From positions 1 through 64,000 of the forward strand of contig CAYUNT010000001.1 in assembly GCA_964446285.1 (NCBI GenBank): a stretch of 64,000 nt of DNA, written 5' to 3'. The stretch is from CAYUNT01 sp964446285 (lineage in GTDB: Bacteria > Sumerlaeota > Sumerlaeia > SLMS01 > CAYUNT01). Under the pieces are notes generated by a model. The model ran no database searches and had not been told where the DNA came from. It saw nothing but the letters and a program-made list of their open reading frames with translations. This document shows, one piece after another, positions 48,304-57,964 of this stretch (within the stretch, counting starts at the first letter, position 1; each line of letters begins with the position of its first letter). The position numbers and the translations under genes are program-made.

Positions 48304-49803
48304 ATGGCAGATATTGCCTTCGAGAACATCACGAAGCGCTTTCCTGGCGTCGTCGCCCTCGAGGGTGTGTCGCTCGGGGTGGCTCATGGGTCATGCCACG
48401 GCTTGGTCGGCGAAAACGGCGCGGGAAAGAGCACGCTCGGCAAGGTGCTGGCGGGCATCCACAAGCCCGATGAAGGGCGCGTCCGCGTGGGCGGCGAGTG
48501 GGTCCGTTTCGCGTGTCCGCGCGACGCGCTGCAGGCGGGCGTGGCGATGGTCCATCAGGAACTGGCGTTTTGCGAAAACATGACGGTGGCTGAGAATTTG
48601 TGCCTGGGCGCGCTGCCGAGCCGTGGCACGGTTGTGCGCCGCCGCGTCTTGCGCGACGAGGCAAGGCGACGCCTCGATGCAATTGGGGCTGCGTCCATCG
48701 ATCCGTCGCGTCCGCTCGGCGAACTCCCCGTCGGCGAACAGCAGATGGTCCAGGTCGCCGCCGCCGTCGGAAGCGGCGCGCGTGTGCTTGTTTTCGATGA
48801 GCCGACAAGCAGCCTTTCGGAAGTCGAGAGCCGCCGCCTGCTCGACCTGATCGCCCGGCTTCGTGCGGACGGCGTCACGTCGATCTACGTTTCGCACCGG
48901 CTCGAAGAAGTCTTTCGCGTCTGCGACACGGTGACGGTGCTGCGCGATGGGCATGTAGTCGAGACGCGCGCGGCCGGTGCGTGGGACGAAGCGTCGCTCG
49001 TGGCGACGATGATCGGGCGGCCTTTCGAGGCATACTTCCCCGGGCATCTCGCCGCCGCGCCGGGTGAGGAACTGCTACGTGTCGAAGGCCTCACCAGCCC
49101 GGGCAAGTTCCGCGACGTCACGTTCACGCTGCGGGCGGGCGAAATCGTGGGTCTCGCAGGACTCGTCGGCGCGGGGCGCACTCAAGTTGCCGAGGCCTTG
49201 TTCGGCCTCGACCCGGCGGCGCGCGGGCGCGTTCTGTTGCAGGGGCAGCCCGTCACGATCCGCCGCCCTGGCGACGCCCTCGCCCTCGGCATTGGGCTGG
49301 TCCCCGAGGACCGCAAACGCCACGGCCTGATCCTGCCAATGTCGGCGCTGGCGAACATCTCGATGCCGATCCTGGAACGCCTTGCGCGGCTGGGGTGGGT
49401 AATGAGCGGCCGCGAGCGCGCAATGGCCCAGCGATACTTCGATCGCTTGAGCGTGCGCGCGCCGAGCCTGGATACGGCCACGGCAGCGCTTTCAGGCGGC
49501 ACCCAGCAAAAGATCGTGCTCGCGAAATGGCTTGCCGCGCAGTGCCGCGTTCTGCTTGTCGATGAGCCGACGCGAGGCGTCGATGTGGGCGCGAAGGCCG
49601 AAATCCATGCGCTGATTGATGAACTTGCCCGCCAGGGAAGCGCCATCCTGCTCATTTCGAGCGACCTGCCGGAGGTTATCAACCTCTCGACGCGCGTGCT
49701 GGCGCTGCGCAATGGCCGCGTTGTCGGCGAGGCATCGCGCGCCGAAGCCACCCAGGAGACGCTGCTCCGCTGGATGGCCGGCGTCGGCCCGGCGGCAGCC
49801 TGA
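48304..49803 (+). CDS. Sugar ABC transporter ATP-binding protein (RbsA/MglA type)
   Basis: A 499-aa double-ATPase of the carbohydrate uptake family 2. The first half has Walker A GENGAGKST, signature LPVGEQQMVQVA and Walker B VLVFDEPTSSL. The second has GLVGAGRTQVAEALFG, a degenerate Walker A as usual in the family, LSGGTQQKIVLAKWL and LLVDEPTRGVDVGAK. It starts 13 bases after the binding-protein gene and completes a self-contained importer. The LPVGEQQ signature in place of LSVGQQQ is within family variation. Confidence 0.95.
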   Translation: MADIAFENITKRFPGVVALEGVSLGVAHGSCHGLVGENGAGKSTLGKVLAGIHKPDEGRVRVGGEWVRFACPRDALQAGVAMVHQELAFCENMTVAENLCLGALPSRGTVVRRRVLRDEARRRLDAIGAASIDPSRPLGELPVGEQQMVQVAAAVGSGARVLVFDEPTSSLSEVESRRLLDLIARLRADGVTSIYVSHRLEEVFRVCDTVTVLRDGHVVETRAAGAWDEASLVATMIGRPFEAYFPGHLAAAPGEELLRVEGLTSPGKFRDVTFTLRAGEIVGLAGLVGAGRTQVAEALFGLDPAARGRVLLQGQPVTIRRPGDALALGIGLVPEDRKRHGLILPMSALANISMPILERLARLGWVMSGRERAMAQRYFDRLSVRAPSLDTATAALSGGTQQKIVLAKWLAAQCRVLLVDEPTRGVDVGAKAEIHALIDELARQGSAILLISSDLPEVINLSTRVLALRNGRVVGEASRAEATQETLLRWMAGVGPAAA

Positions 49804-49913
49804 ACACGCGAATCGTCCGCGCAAGGCAAAGCACCCCAAGGACATTAAGGACAGCGAAGACGGCGGCAATCCTTCTCCCATTGCTCCAGTTTTTTTTATC
49901 GTGAGAATTCGCC

Positions 49914-50663
49914 ATGGACAGCCAAAACAAAATACAGAGGGTGAATGGCGTCGCGGTGCCTTACGATGAGGACGTGCAAAAGTTGACCGCCAGAATTGCC
50001 CAAAAGGATCCTTCCTGGGGCGCCGCAATGCTTGCGCTGGCGTTTCACCAGGATTCCCGAGCAAAAACGCTGCTAATCGAATATGCCGGAGCGAAGGATG
50101 AGCGTTTGCGAAGATCGGCGCTCGAAGCCCTGGCGCTAAGCGAAGACGCGCCGCAATACGCCGAGCTCTTTTTAATGGCCCTCGGCGATCCGTCGCAATA
50201 TATCGTGAGATCGGCATGTCATATTGTGGCGGAGTTGCGGCTGGCCTGCGCACGCCCTATGATCCTGCCCCTTCTGTATTCAAGCGATGACAGCACCTGC
50301 TCGGCCGCGCTTGCGGCAATGGAGGCGGTGGCGGTTGAAGAGGATTTGCAGAGAGTACTGAAGATATTTCTGAAAAGAAAAGACCGATGGGTTCACAATC
50401 AGGCCGGATGTGTTCTTCTCGCACTTACGAACTCGTCGACATGGAGGAGCGTATTTGACGCCTTTCGCGCGGATTCGACGGCCCGCCATCGAGTCTGGGC
50501 GTGCGAATTGATTGCGCAATTTGGCATAGAATCCGACGCCCGCCTCCTGAATGCGATGGCCGCCGATGCGGATGGACATGTTCGCAAGGCAGCGCAAAGA
50601 GCCGCCAAGGCGCTTCAACAGCGGTCCGCCCAAGAAGAGGAGAGTTCGAGTCAAACGCCATAA
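49914..50663 (+). CDS. HEAT-repeat protein
   Basis: A 249-aa all-helical protein made of HEAT-like helical pairs, for example DERLRRSALEALALSED, SQYIVRSACHIVAELRLACARPMILPLL, STCSAALAAMEAVAVEEDLQRVL and GHVRKAAQRAAKALQQR. No signal peptide, membrane helix or catalytic motif is seen. HEAT repeats form protein-binding scaffolds; the PBS-lyase type seen here is common in lineages rich in Ser/Thr kinases and protein complexes. Starts at ATG 49914, 110 bases after the sugar transporter. Partner unknown. Confidence 0.75.
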   Translation: MDSQNKIQRVNGVAVPYDEDVQKLTARIAQKDPSWGAAMLALAFHQDSRAKTLLIEYAGAKDERLRRSALEALALSEDAPQYAELFLMALGDPSQYIVRSACHIVAELRLACARPMILPLLYSSDDSTCSAALAAMEAVAVEEDLQRVLKIFLKRKDRWVHNQAGCVLLALTNSSTWRSVFDAFRADSTARHRVWACELIAQFGIESDARLLNAMAADADGHVRKAAQRAAKALQQRSAQEEESSSQTP

Positions 50664-50668
50664 TAAGA

Positions 50669-50717
50669 AATCGCCTGTCATGGCTTTGCCTTCTTCCAGG
50701 GCGCCGTGACAGGCGAT
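50669..50717. terminator. Possible bidirectional terminator hairpin
   Basis: ATCGCCTGTCA (50669-50679) is exactly inverted at TGACAGGCGAT (50707-50717), between the converging HEAT-repeat and NamZ-like genes. No strong T-run follows on either strand, so termination is likely but not certain. Confidence 0.5.
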
Positions 50718-50750
50718 ATGCAGTGGTATTATAGGAAAACGGAATACGGA

Positions 50751-51992
50751 CTACTTATACATCAGATACTTCGCGCGGATTTTCATGTATTCATCCACTT
50801 TGGGCTTCCAGGTGGCGACAACCTCTTCTGGCGTGAGTTTTTGCTGGGTTAGTTTATCCCATGCGGTTTTGTCACCCGTCATGCCCAGGCCGTCGGTCAC
50901 CTTGTATTGATCCGGATGGCACTCATAAAAAGCCTGGATCATGTGGAGTCCGGCGAGCGAAGAGTCCAGTTTGTCGCGATCAAACAGGATCGCAAACACG
51001 CCCTGGCAGAGTTCGTCTTTGTAGCGGTGATATTTTGCCGTTGGCGTAAAGGAATACGGCACAAACCGCACGCCGGGGATGTTGCGCTTGCTCAGGTTTT
51101 CCGCGATTTTTTTACCGTCGAAAAACGGCGCTCCATACATCTCGAAGGGACGGTCGAGGCCGCGTCCAACCGACACGCTCGTTTCCGAAACGCCAAGTCC
51201 CGGATAGAAAATCGCGCCATTCATCGTCTTCATATTGGGCGACGGATTGACCCACAACAGGCCGGTTTCGTCGAAATACATGCGGCGTTTCCAGTTTTCG
51301 AGCGGCACCACAGTCAGGCGGCATCCGATGCCAAAGTGCTCGTTAAACATTTTTGCCAGTTCACCCATCGTCATGCCGTGGCGCGTCGGGATTGGATAAA
51401 TGCTCGTCAGGCCGCCGCAGTCTTTTTCCTCCGGAACGGCCCCTTCCACCTTGACTCCGCCGATGGTGTTCGGGCGGTCGAGCACAACGACTTCCTTATC
51501 GAATTCCTTGGCGGCCTGCATCACCATCGCCATCGTCCCCATGTAGGTGTAAAAACGCGTCCCGATGTCTTGCAGGTCGAAAACGAGCACATCGAGATTT
51601 TCGAGCATTTCCTTGGTAGGTTTTTTGGTTTTGCCGTAGAGGCTGAAGATCGGCAGGCCGGTTGTTTCGTCTTTTCCGGAGTCCACATTTTCATCGGCGA
51701 CGCCGCGAATGCCATGCTCCGGGCTGAAAAGCGCCACGAGATTGACCTTGCCGGAATTGTAAAGGACGTCGATGTCGCTGACGCCGTCGCGATTGATGCC
51801 GGTTTGATTTGTAATCAGCCCCACGCGTTTGCCCGCAAGCACATCGAAGTTGTTTTTCGCCAGCACGTCGATGCCGGGCAGCACGTTGCCTCGCGCCGCG
51901 CCTCGATGGCAGCCCATAACCTCTTTCGAACCTGTCAAACAACATCCCGCAAGAAAACAAATGCAAATCGCGATCCATGCCAGACGCTTCAT
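50751..51992 (-). CDS. NamZ-like (DUF1343) exo-beta-N-acetylmuramidase lipoprotein
   Basis: A 413-aa DUF1343 protein. The characterised member, NamZ of B. subtilis, removes terminal MurNAc from peptidoglycan fragments during cell-wall recycling. Family features: GIDVLAKNNFDVLAGKRVGLITNQTGINRDG, FSPEHGIRG, VFDLQDIGTRFYTYMGTM, VVVLDRPNTIGG, PTRHGMTMGELA, WVNPSPNMKTM and GRGLDRPFEMYGAPF. A signal peptide with lipobox FLAGC makes it a lipoprotein. ATG 51992 has TAGGAGC upstream; the longer frame adds 22 unrelated codons. It is monocistronic, convergent with the HEAT-repeat gene. Activity is inferred from the family. Confidence 0.9.
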   Translation of the reverse strand: MKRLAWIAICICFLAGCCLTGSKEVMGCHRGAARGNVLPGIDVLAKNNFDVLAGKRVGLITNQTGINRDGVSDIDVLYNSGKVNLVALFSPEHGIRGVADENVDSGKDETTGLPIFSLYGKTKKPTKEMLENLDVLVFDLQDIGTRFYTYMGTMAMVMQAAKEFDKEVVVLDRPNTIGGVKVEGAVPEEKDCGGLTSIYPIPTRHGMTMGELAKMFNEHFGIGCRLTVVPLENWKRRMYFDETGLLWVNPSPNMKTMNGAIFYPGLGVSETSVSVGRGLDRPFEMYGAPFFDGKKIAENLSKRNIPGVRFVPYSFTPTAKYHRYKDELCQGVFAILFDRDKLDSSLAGLHMIQAFYECHPDQYKVTDGLGMTGDKTAWDKLTQQKLTPEEVVATWKPKVDEYMKIRAKYLMYK

Positions 51993-52201
51993 AACGATGC
52001 TCCTAAAGACAGATCGGAAAATCGAATTGGTCCCATCTCTTCCTCGGACAGTCCCCATCTCCTCCCGCGTGTCTCTTCCGGAAAATGGCTATATTCCGCG
52101 CATTGCCGAAGTCAATAAACATAAGCCCAAACGATGGTGTTTCCGATCCCCTGCTGAGGCACCTCGTTCTTTGCAGAGCGATTAATGCTTCGCGGGGCGG
52201 C

Positions 52202-53704
52202 CTATTCCTCGCCTCCGGCAGGCGGTTCGAGCGAGAGTGGCTCAAAAGCGGGAAGAACCTTTTGGCCGCCGACGATGCCTTCGAGTTCGCCTCGCATTCC
52301 GGCAAGGTTTTCCATCACAATCGCGATGCGCTTTTCGCGGCCCTTCCAGATTCGCATCATTGCCTGTTTTTCTTTTTCCAATTCGGCCTGCATTCCCTGA
52401 TAGGCGGAATAGATCATCTTGACGCGGGTGGTGAATTCCTGGCCGGTCACGTATTGATAAATCACATCCTTCAGGCTGTCGGCGTGGCGGGTAACGAGGC
52501 GTTCGCGTTCCACCAGCATCAAGGTCTGGCGCAGAGCCGCGCACAGGCTTATGGCCGACTTGAAATTTGTCACCCAGACGTCCTCGATCATGCCGAACTG
52601 TTCAACCCCCGCCGGCATGGCCATCGTCATTAGTACGGCAATCTCCGCGCTGCTTTCCTGCTGATCTTTTTTCAGTTTCGGCAGCCAGCTTTTCTCGAAT
52701 GTCTTTGTATTTTTCGACTCCCAGAGGATGCGTCCGCACGGTTTGCCGGAAGAGCCGCGCACGGTCTGGAGCACATCGGCTCCGCGTGCGCCACGCTTCA
52801 CTTCCTCGAAGGCGTCGATGGGGAACGTTTGTCGCAGGAGTTCGATGAGTTCTTCCTCAAGCATTTCCCCCTGGCGTTCCTGCGAACCTTGTTCGATGCG
52901 GCGCTTCGCGTCATCGAGTTGTGTGGAAAGTTTCGAGACGCGCTCTTCGTATTCGCGCAGTTTCAGGCGCTGCTCTTCGGCGGCGGCTTTGCGCGCGTTC
53001 TCGGCGATGGCCGCGCGTTCCTGATCGAGTTTGCGCTGCACTTCCAATTGAAGCGCCGCTTTTGCATCCTCCAGTTGCTGCTTTTCCTTGCGCAGGGCCA
53101 ATTCCTGAGATTGCAGCGCCTTCACCTGCTGCTTTCGTTCTTCAATTTCCTGCTGGGCGCGCCGAAGGGCTTCCTCGGATTGTTCGCGCACCTGGCGCGC
53201 AGCGTCCTCGCGAGCCTTGTCAAGCATGGCCTGCTGTTTCTTCTGAAACTCGTTCTCCAGTTCGGCGCGAATCGCCATCCGCTGGCGCTGCCGTTCCAGC
53301 TCAAGTTGTTCGCGCTGCTCGGCGAGTTTCTCTCGCTCGCGGGCCATGTCCGCTTCCTTCTGGCGAAGTTCCTTGACCTGCTGGCGCTTTTCCGCGAGTT
53401 CGGCTTTTGCAGATTCCAGTTGAACGGCGTATTCCTCCTCCGCCTTGCGCTTCGCCTCGCCGGCCAGGCGCGCCGACTCCGCCTTCACCTTCGCCTTGAC
53501 CTGCTCGTCGAGCGCGCTTTGCCGCTCCGCCAGCGATTTCTCGCGCAATTCCAAGGCTTCACGTTCCTTGCGAAGACGCGCCTCCTGCTCGCGCGTGCGC
53601 TGATCCACCTCCGCCTGCAACTGCCGCCGGATTTGATCGCTCAACGCTTCGGTTAGCGGAATTTCATAATTGCACTGCGGACAATGGATAGTCTGTTCGC
53701 TCAT
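52202..53704 (-). CDS. DUF2130 coiled-coil protein with PD-(D/E)xK nuclease-like domain
   Basis: A 500-aa protein. A short zinc-ribbon-like start (HCPQCNYEIPLTEAL) is followed by about 250 residues of highly charged coiled coil (EREALELREKSLAERQSALDE and on), then a DUF2130 domain. In this domain GARGADVLQTVRG and GRILWESKNTKTFEKSWL provide D...ExK, consistent with a PD-(D/E)xK nuclease fold related to RmuC. ATG 53704 has AGGAGAG upstream; the longer frame overlaps the GH57 gene's 3' end in a different frame. RmuC-type proteins limit DNA rearrangements; biochemical function of DUF2130 is not established. It follows the GH57 gene closely on the same strand. Confidence 0.82.
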   Translation of the reverse strand: MSEQTIHCPQCNYEIPLTEALSDQIRRQLQAEVDQRTREQEARLRKEREALELREKSLAERQSALDEQVKAKVKAESARLAGEAKRKAEEEYAVQLESAKAELAEKRQQVKELRQKEADMAREREKLAEQREQLELERQRQRMAIRAELENEFQKKQQAMLDKAREDAARQVREQSEEALRRAQQEIEERKQQVKALQSQELALRKEKQQLEDAKAALQLEVQRKLDQERAAIAENARKAAAEEQRLKLREYEERVSKLSTQLDDAKRRIEQGSQERQGEMLEEELIELLRQTFPIDAFEEVKRGARGADVLQTVRGSSGKPCGRILWESKNTKTFEKSWLPKLKKDQQESSAEIAVLMTMAMPAGVEQFGMIEDVWVTNFKSAISLCAALRQTLMLVERERLVTRHADSLKDVIYQYVTGQEFTTRVKMIYSAYQGMQAELEKEKQAMMRIWKGREKRIAIVMENLAGMRGELEGIVGGQKVLPAFEPLSLEPPAGGEE

Positions 53705-53762
53705 GGGACTCTCCTGTGAATTGTGGCAAGGGCTTGCGGAAATTTTTCGGATGCAAGGAATT

Positions 53763-56700
53763 CTAGCGCGCCACCCAGCCGCTAAAGTGAATCGCGCCGT
53801 TGGCGTCGATGATGAACGTCCCCGTGGAGGAGGCGCCGGCGACGGTTCCCTGGGCGAAAGGCGTGACAACAACATGCCAAGTTTCGCCCGGATCGAGCGA
53901 GGCCCCTTCGTCGCCGTTGCGCAGCGTGTCTTCATCGAAGCCAGCCGCCGCGTCGGATTTCGTGTGGACGATGGCGGCCGGATCGTTTGCCCCACTGCTC
54001 GTCCAGCGATATTCATACGTGACGCCGCTGTTCGCCGGGGCCTGCTGTGCCAAGATCAATTCAACATGCAGCACAGGGCGCACCGCGACTGCCGGAGGCG
54101 CTGTCGGCACGGGCGAAGGCGTAGGCGACGGCGCGGCTGTCGGGCTGGGACTGGGTGTCGGAGAAAGCGTCGGCTGCGGGGTTGGAACCAGCACCAGATC
54201 GAAATGCCAGTCCTGGGAATTGTTGTTATCCCAGACGCCCGCGCCGTTGTTGAACACGCAATCGAAACGAATGCGCTCAGCGGGCATGGCGAGCGTGACC
54301 TCCCACTTGCCTGTGCCACTATTGAATGTCATCGAGGCGTCGGCGATCGTCGTGGAAAGCCAGGTATCAAATCCGTAATGTATATTCACGGCGCTTGCGC
54401 CCGCGATGGGGCCGCCTTCGTCCTCATAATAGATTGTGCCGTTTTGCCCGCGCACAAGGGGATTGGGCGAAGTCGTCACGCGCGAGGCCGGATAAGGCGA
54501 AGCTGTGGGCGTAGGTGTCGGTGTTGCGCCGCCGCCGGTTGGCGAAGGCGAGGGCGTGGCGCTGATTGTCGGCGTGGGGCCGGAATCCGTAAGAGCCAAG
54601 TGCCAATCCGCGCCTCCATTATTATCCCATGTGCCCGCGCCGTCGGTGAAAACGCAATCGAATTGGCTGCGATTGGCGGGCATGGCGATGGTGGCTTCCC
54701 AGCGCGAGGTGGCGTTGTTGTAGGTCATCGCGGCGTCGGCGATGGTCGCGCTTTGCCATGTATCAAAACCATAGTGGATTGTGATGGCTGAAGCGCTCGC
54801 CAGCACCCCGCCCGCGCTATTGTATTGGATGGTTCCATTCTGCCCGCGCGCCAAGGGGCTGGGGATAGTCGTAACGCGCCCGTCTGCCTGCGAACCCGCG
54901 CCGACATACACGTGTTGAATATCGGTTTTATAGACATTGCCCGAGTTATCCTGGGCTTCGACGTAGTAGTCGATAAGCACGTCCTTTTGCCCGGCGATTT
55001 TCGCGCTGTATTGCTTGGCGCGATAGGTAGCCGCCAGAATGTTCGACGGCACGGACGGATCGGCCTTTTCGGCCATGGCGGCGCTTTGCCAGTCGTTCAC
55101 CTCGCTGCCGCCCGCGTAGGTTTCGTTTTGGGTCGAAGCGATTGGATTCGCGCCATCCTTGTCCGTGCGCCATTTGAGCGTCACCGAGGCCAGGCCGCTC
55201 ACATCATAAACATAAGTCCATACCTCGAAATCGCTCGGCTGGGGCGATGTGCCCCATTCCATTCCGCCTGGATTGTAAGGTTCGCGCTGCGGGACAAAGA
55301 CGCAAGGGGGCGTGTGATCCTGCGATCCGGCGATGACCAAATCAGCAAATTGAACCGCCTGATTGCAGGCGCGCGTCACATTGCTGTCCCACGGCTCGCC
55401 GCTGCCATCCCAATACCAATAGTCGCTCGCTTGTCCGCAGAGAAGGAAATGCCAGGCCTTTTCCGTATTCGAGCCTGTGCCGGCGAGGATATTCGCCATG
55501 CTCGAATAGGGCGCAACGTCGTCCGCATGGAACACGCGATTGCGCGCGGCGGTCATTACCGCCCAGCTGTTGCGGTCCGGACTCCAGCCGCTCGAATTCG
55601 GATCGCCCAGCCACTTTTTGAACTCCGGATCGCCGTTGTCCGCCCCAGCCCACGAGCCGTTCTCGACGTGGATCACATCGTCCGCCGCCACGGGGAATTG
55701 CTCGAGATAATCCTCGACCGTCGAGCATTCGTAATTGGCGTCGCCGCTGTCCCAGGCAACCATGTTCTGGAAATTCGAGTGATAATACGAATCCGTGCCG
55801 CCGCCATAGTTGTCGCCGTCGTGATGCAGGATCACAAACATCGGATGGGCGGCGTCGGTATTGTAGGGCAAATAGGCATTCATTACTGTGGCATACAGGA
55901 ATGCGCCATATCCGCCGCGCCCGTCTTCGTTGCCTTCGTAGCGGGCGGTCGGGATGGCGACCATTTTCGTGATCGCGCCGGTTTCCGGGTCCACATATTG
56001 CACATAATGCGGCTGGTAGCCAAAGGGCGCGCTGACTTTGCTCGGCGCCCAGACGTTTTGCAGTTGCACCCATGCGCCGCCCTTCGAGGCCGGGTCGGGG
56101 TTGATCTGATCCGACGGATTGGGCGCGAAGAGATTCGATGCGTTTGTGTGCGGATAATTGATGCAGGCGCGGTCGAAATGGATGTTATCCACCATCACCC
56201 AATTGAGGCCTTCGGCGGCCAGGGCGGGAATCATGCGTTCAGAAAAGGCATTTTCCGCCGGGAACATGCCTTTGGAGTAGGGGCGGCCCGCCCAGGTCTG
56301 GTTGTAGATTTGCTTGTGGAGACGGATTTGCATCTGCATGTCGCGGCGGTCGAAAAGTGGCATCAGCGGATGATGATAGCCAAATGCCACGAGATCGAGC
56401 CGCGAATTGTCGAGCGAGGTTTTCAGGCCCAGCGCCTCGAAATAGCCGGCGCTCCAGTTGTTCCACATCCCGCCGTTGGTGCCTGCGGCTTGCAGTGCGT
56501 TAAGGTTTTCGATTAGCGAGCCGGTGAAGCTGACCTGCGCGCCCAAATGCGGCAGACTCGTTCCGGCCTGCACGGCGTCGCGCGGCCACGTAGAATAGGG
56601 ACCATAGCGATTGTTATGAATTTCAATCACATTGAAGGAAAAACGATTGTTCGAGGCGGTGTCCGTAATGGATTCATACGGATAATAGTTCGGCTGATGC

Positions 56701-56855
56701 ATGTGCCAGAGAAAGCCGTAACGAATCGGAACCTGACTTTGCGCGAGGGCAGGCCCAGCGATACAGGCAAGAATGGCCAGAAGAAAAATGACACGGCCGA
56801 TTTTGCGCACGGAATCTCCGAATTGGCAATTGGGGCAAAAAATCCAGTTACGCAT
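53763..56855 (-). CDS. Secreted GH57-family glycoside hydrolase with two CBM25-like modules
   Basis: A 1030-aa exported enzyme. The signal peptide is IGRVIFLLAILACIAGPALAQ. The GH57 barrel shows LWHMHQPNYYPY (region 1 HQP), AFGYHHPLMPLF (region 2), GMFPAENAFSE (region 3; E is the likely nucleophile) and ILHHDGDNYGGG (region 4; D the likely acid). GH57 enzymes act on alpha-glucans (amylase, branching, pullulan types). Two starch-binding CBM25-like modules follow: ITIHYGFDTWQSATIADAAM and VNIHYGFDTWLSTTIADASM, each ending FDCVF...GTWDNN or GVWDNN. They are separated by Pro/Thr/Ser linkers, and an Ig/FN3-like C-terminal domain closes the protein. ATG 56855 has AAGGAGC upstream. Likely extracellular starch or glycogen degradation. 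Confidence 0.88.
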   Translation of the reverse strand: MRNWIFCPNCQFGDSVRKIGRVIFLLAILACIAGPALAQSQVPIRYGFLWHMHQPNYYPYESITDTASNNRFSFNVIEIHNNRYGPYSTWPRDAVQAGTSLPHLGAQVSFTGSLIENLNALQAAGTNGGMWNNWSAGYFEALGLKTSLDNSRLDLVAFGYHHPLMPLFDRRDMQMQIRLHKQIYNQTWAGRPYSKGMFPAENAFSERMIPALAAEGLNWVMVDNIHFDRACINYPHTNASNLFAPNPSDQINPDPASKGGAWVQLQNVWAPSKVSAPFGYQPHYVQYVDPETGAITKMVAIPTARYEGNEDGRGGYGAFLYATVMNAYLPYNTDAAHPMFVILHHDGDNYGGGTDSYYHSNFQNMVAWDSGDANYECSTVEDYLEQFPVAADDVIHVENGSWAGADNGDPEFKKWLGDPNSSGWSPDRNSWAVMTAARNRVFHADDVAPYSSMANILAGTGSNTEKAWHFLLCGQASDYWYWDGSGEPWDSNVTRACNQAVQFADLVIAGSQDHTPPCVFVPQREPYNPGGMEWGTSPQPSDFEVWTYVYDVSGLASVTLKWRTDKDGANPIASTQNETYAGGSEVNDWQSAAMAEKADPSVPSNILAATYRAKQYSAKIAGQKDVLIDYYVEAQDNSGNVYKTDIQHVYVGAGSQADGRVTTIPSPLARGQNGTIQYNSAGGVLASASAITIHYGFDTWQSATIADAAMTYNNATSRWEATIAMPANRSQFDCVFTDGAGTWDNNGGADWHLALTDSGPTPTISATPSPSPTGGGATPTPTPTASPYPASRVTTSPNPLVRGQNGTIYYEDEGGPIAGASAVNIHYGFDTWLSTTIADASMTFNSGTGKWEVTLAMPAERIRFDCVFNNGAGVWDNNNSQDWHFDLVLVPTPQPTLSPTPSPSPTAAPSPTPSPVPTAPPAVAVRPVLHVELILAQQAPANSGVTYEYRWTSSGANDPAAIVHTKSDAAAGFDEDTLRNGDEGASLDPGETWHVVVTPFAQGTVAGASSTGTFIIDANGAIHFSGWVAR

Positions 56856-56905
56856 GGGAACCTGCTCCTTAAAGGAATGAAAAGTGCCTTTCCTGCTTGG
56901 GTCCA

Positions 56906-57964
56906 TTAGTGCGTTTCGAGAATAGCGCGGGCAGCCTGGCGCGCGCCGTCGGAAGGCAAGGAGATTGCGCCGCTGCGAGCCTCGTATTCCTTGTAGTTGC
57001 TTAGAATTTTACGAACCGCGGCGCCCGCGTCCGGCCCTTCCGCCGCCAAGCCCAAGCCCAGCGCCTCCGCCTGTCGCGCATTTACATGCTGCTCAGCGTG
57101 GCGCGCAATCGGCACGACGACCGTTGGGCGGCGCACGGCCAGCGCTTCGCTCACGGAACTGAATCCGCCCTGTATCACCAGAACGCGCGCGCGGCGCATC
57201 GGCTCGGCGTCGTTCAGGTTGAAACCCAGCTGGCGCGCGTGGGGCGGAATTTTGGATAGGCGTGTTCCATAAGTTGCGATGGGGGCATCGACACCGCGCA
57301 AGTCGATTTCGTCCGCCCCGATTCCCGAACCGCCCGTGACCACAACGACTTCCTCTCCCGCGGGCGCGGAATCCAATGAGGAATCGCGCGGCGCAAATCC
57401 CTCGCGCACAATCGGAGGAATCTGCACGTATTTCGGCCCAAGGGTTTCCTCGCGCTGCAGCACCGGACAGATTACCTGATCGGGATAGCGTTCCTGAAGC
57501 CAGCAATCCGTCTGCTCGATAAATCGCGCGCTGAATCCGCAACCGGGCGGAATGCCGTGACGCCGCATGTCGGCCACAACCGCCGCTGAGTTGTTGATCG
57601 AGACAAGCCGCACGCCCAGGCGCCGCGCAGGCCCCAGGCAGTAGAAATCCGAATCCGCCAGAACGACATCGGGCTTCAGGCGTTCGATCAAGCGGCGCGC
57701 GGCGGCGCGATTCTCTAAAAACCGTTTTGGGAACGACATATTCGAGCGCACAATCGACCACGCGCCAAAGCGCCCATCGGTCGAGTAGGTGATCTCGCGC
57801 AGCGGATGCGCCGTATAAACTGCGCCCAGCACTTCGAGCGCCCGCCCCTGCGCCGCCACATGAATGTCCACGTCCGGAGCGAGGCGGCGCATTTCGCCGA
57901 GCAGCGCCAGATTGCGCGTCGAGTTCCCCGCGCCAACCCCCACGACACAGAGCAGTATTCGCAT
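56906..57964 (-). CDS. GT28/MurG-like glycosyltransferase
   Basis: A 352-aa GT-B fold glycosyltransferase. MRILLCVVGVGAGNSTRNLALLGEM is the N-terminal nucleotide-sugar-transferase start, and LKPDVVLADSDFYCLGPARRLGVRLVSINNS the following acceptor-domain pattern. The C-terminal donor-binding part has VVVVTGGSGIGADE, LVIQGGFSSVSEALAVRRPTVVVPIARHAEQHVNARQAEALGLG, close to the MurG/MGT class. ATG 57964 overlaps the stop of the upstream membrane gene by one base (TGATG), so the two are translationally coupled; the longer open frame covers antisense sequence only. The pair presumably acts on one glycan or glycolipid; neither donor nor acceptor is known. Confidence 0.82.
   Translation of the reverse strand: MRILLCVVGVGAGNSTRNLALLGEMRRLAPDVDIHVAAQGRALEVLGAVYTAHPLREITYSTDGRFGAWSIVRSNMSFPKRFLENRAAARRLIERLKPDVVLADSDFYCLGPARRLGVRLVSINNSAAVVADMRRHGIPPGCGFSARFIEQTDCWLQERYPDQVICPVLQREETLGPKYVQIPPIVREGFAPRDSSLDSAPAGEEVVVVTGGSGIGADEIDLRGVDAPIATYGTRLSKIPPHARQLGFNLNDAEPMRRARVLVIQGGFSSVSEALAVRRPTVVVPIARHAEQHVNARQAEALGLGLAAEGPDAGAAVRKILSNYKEYEARSGAISLPSDGARQAARAILETH

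Noticed and set aside
54825..56516. 563-codon open frame antisense to the GH57 gene
   Set aside because: It lies wholly within the opposite of a well-supported secreted GH57 enzyme and is Arg/Ile/Val-rich without motifs.
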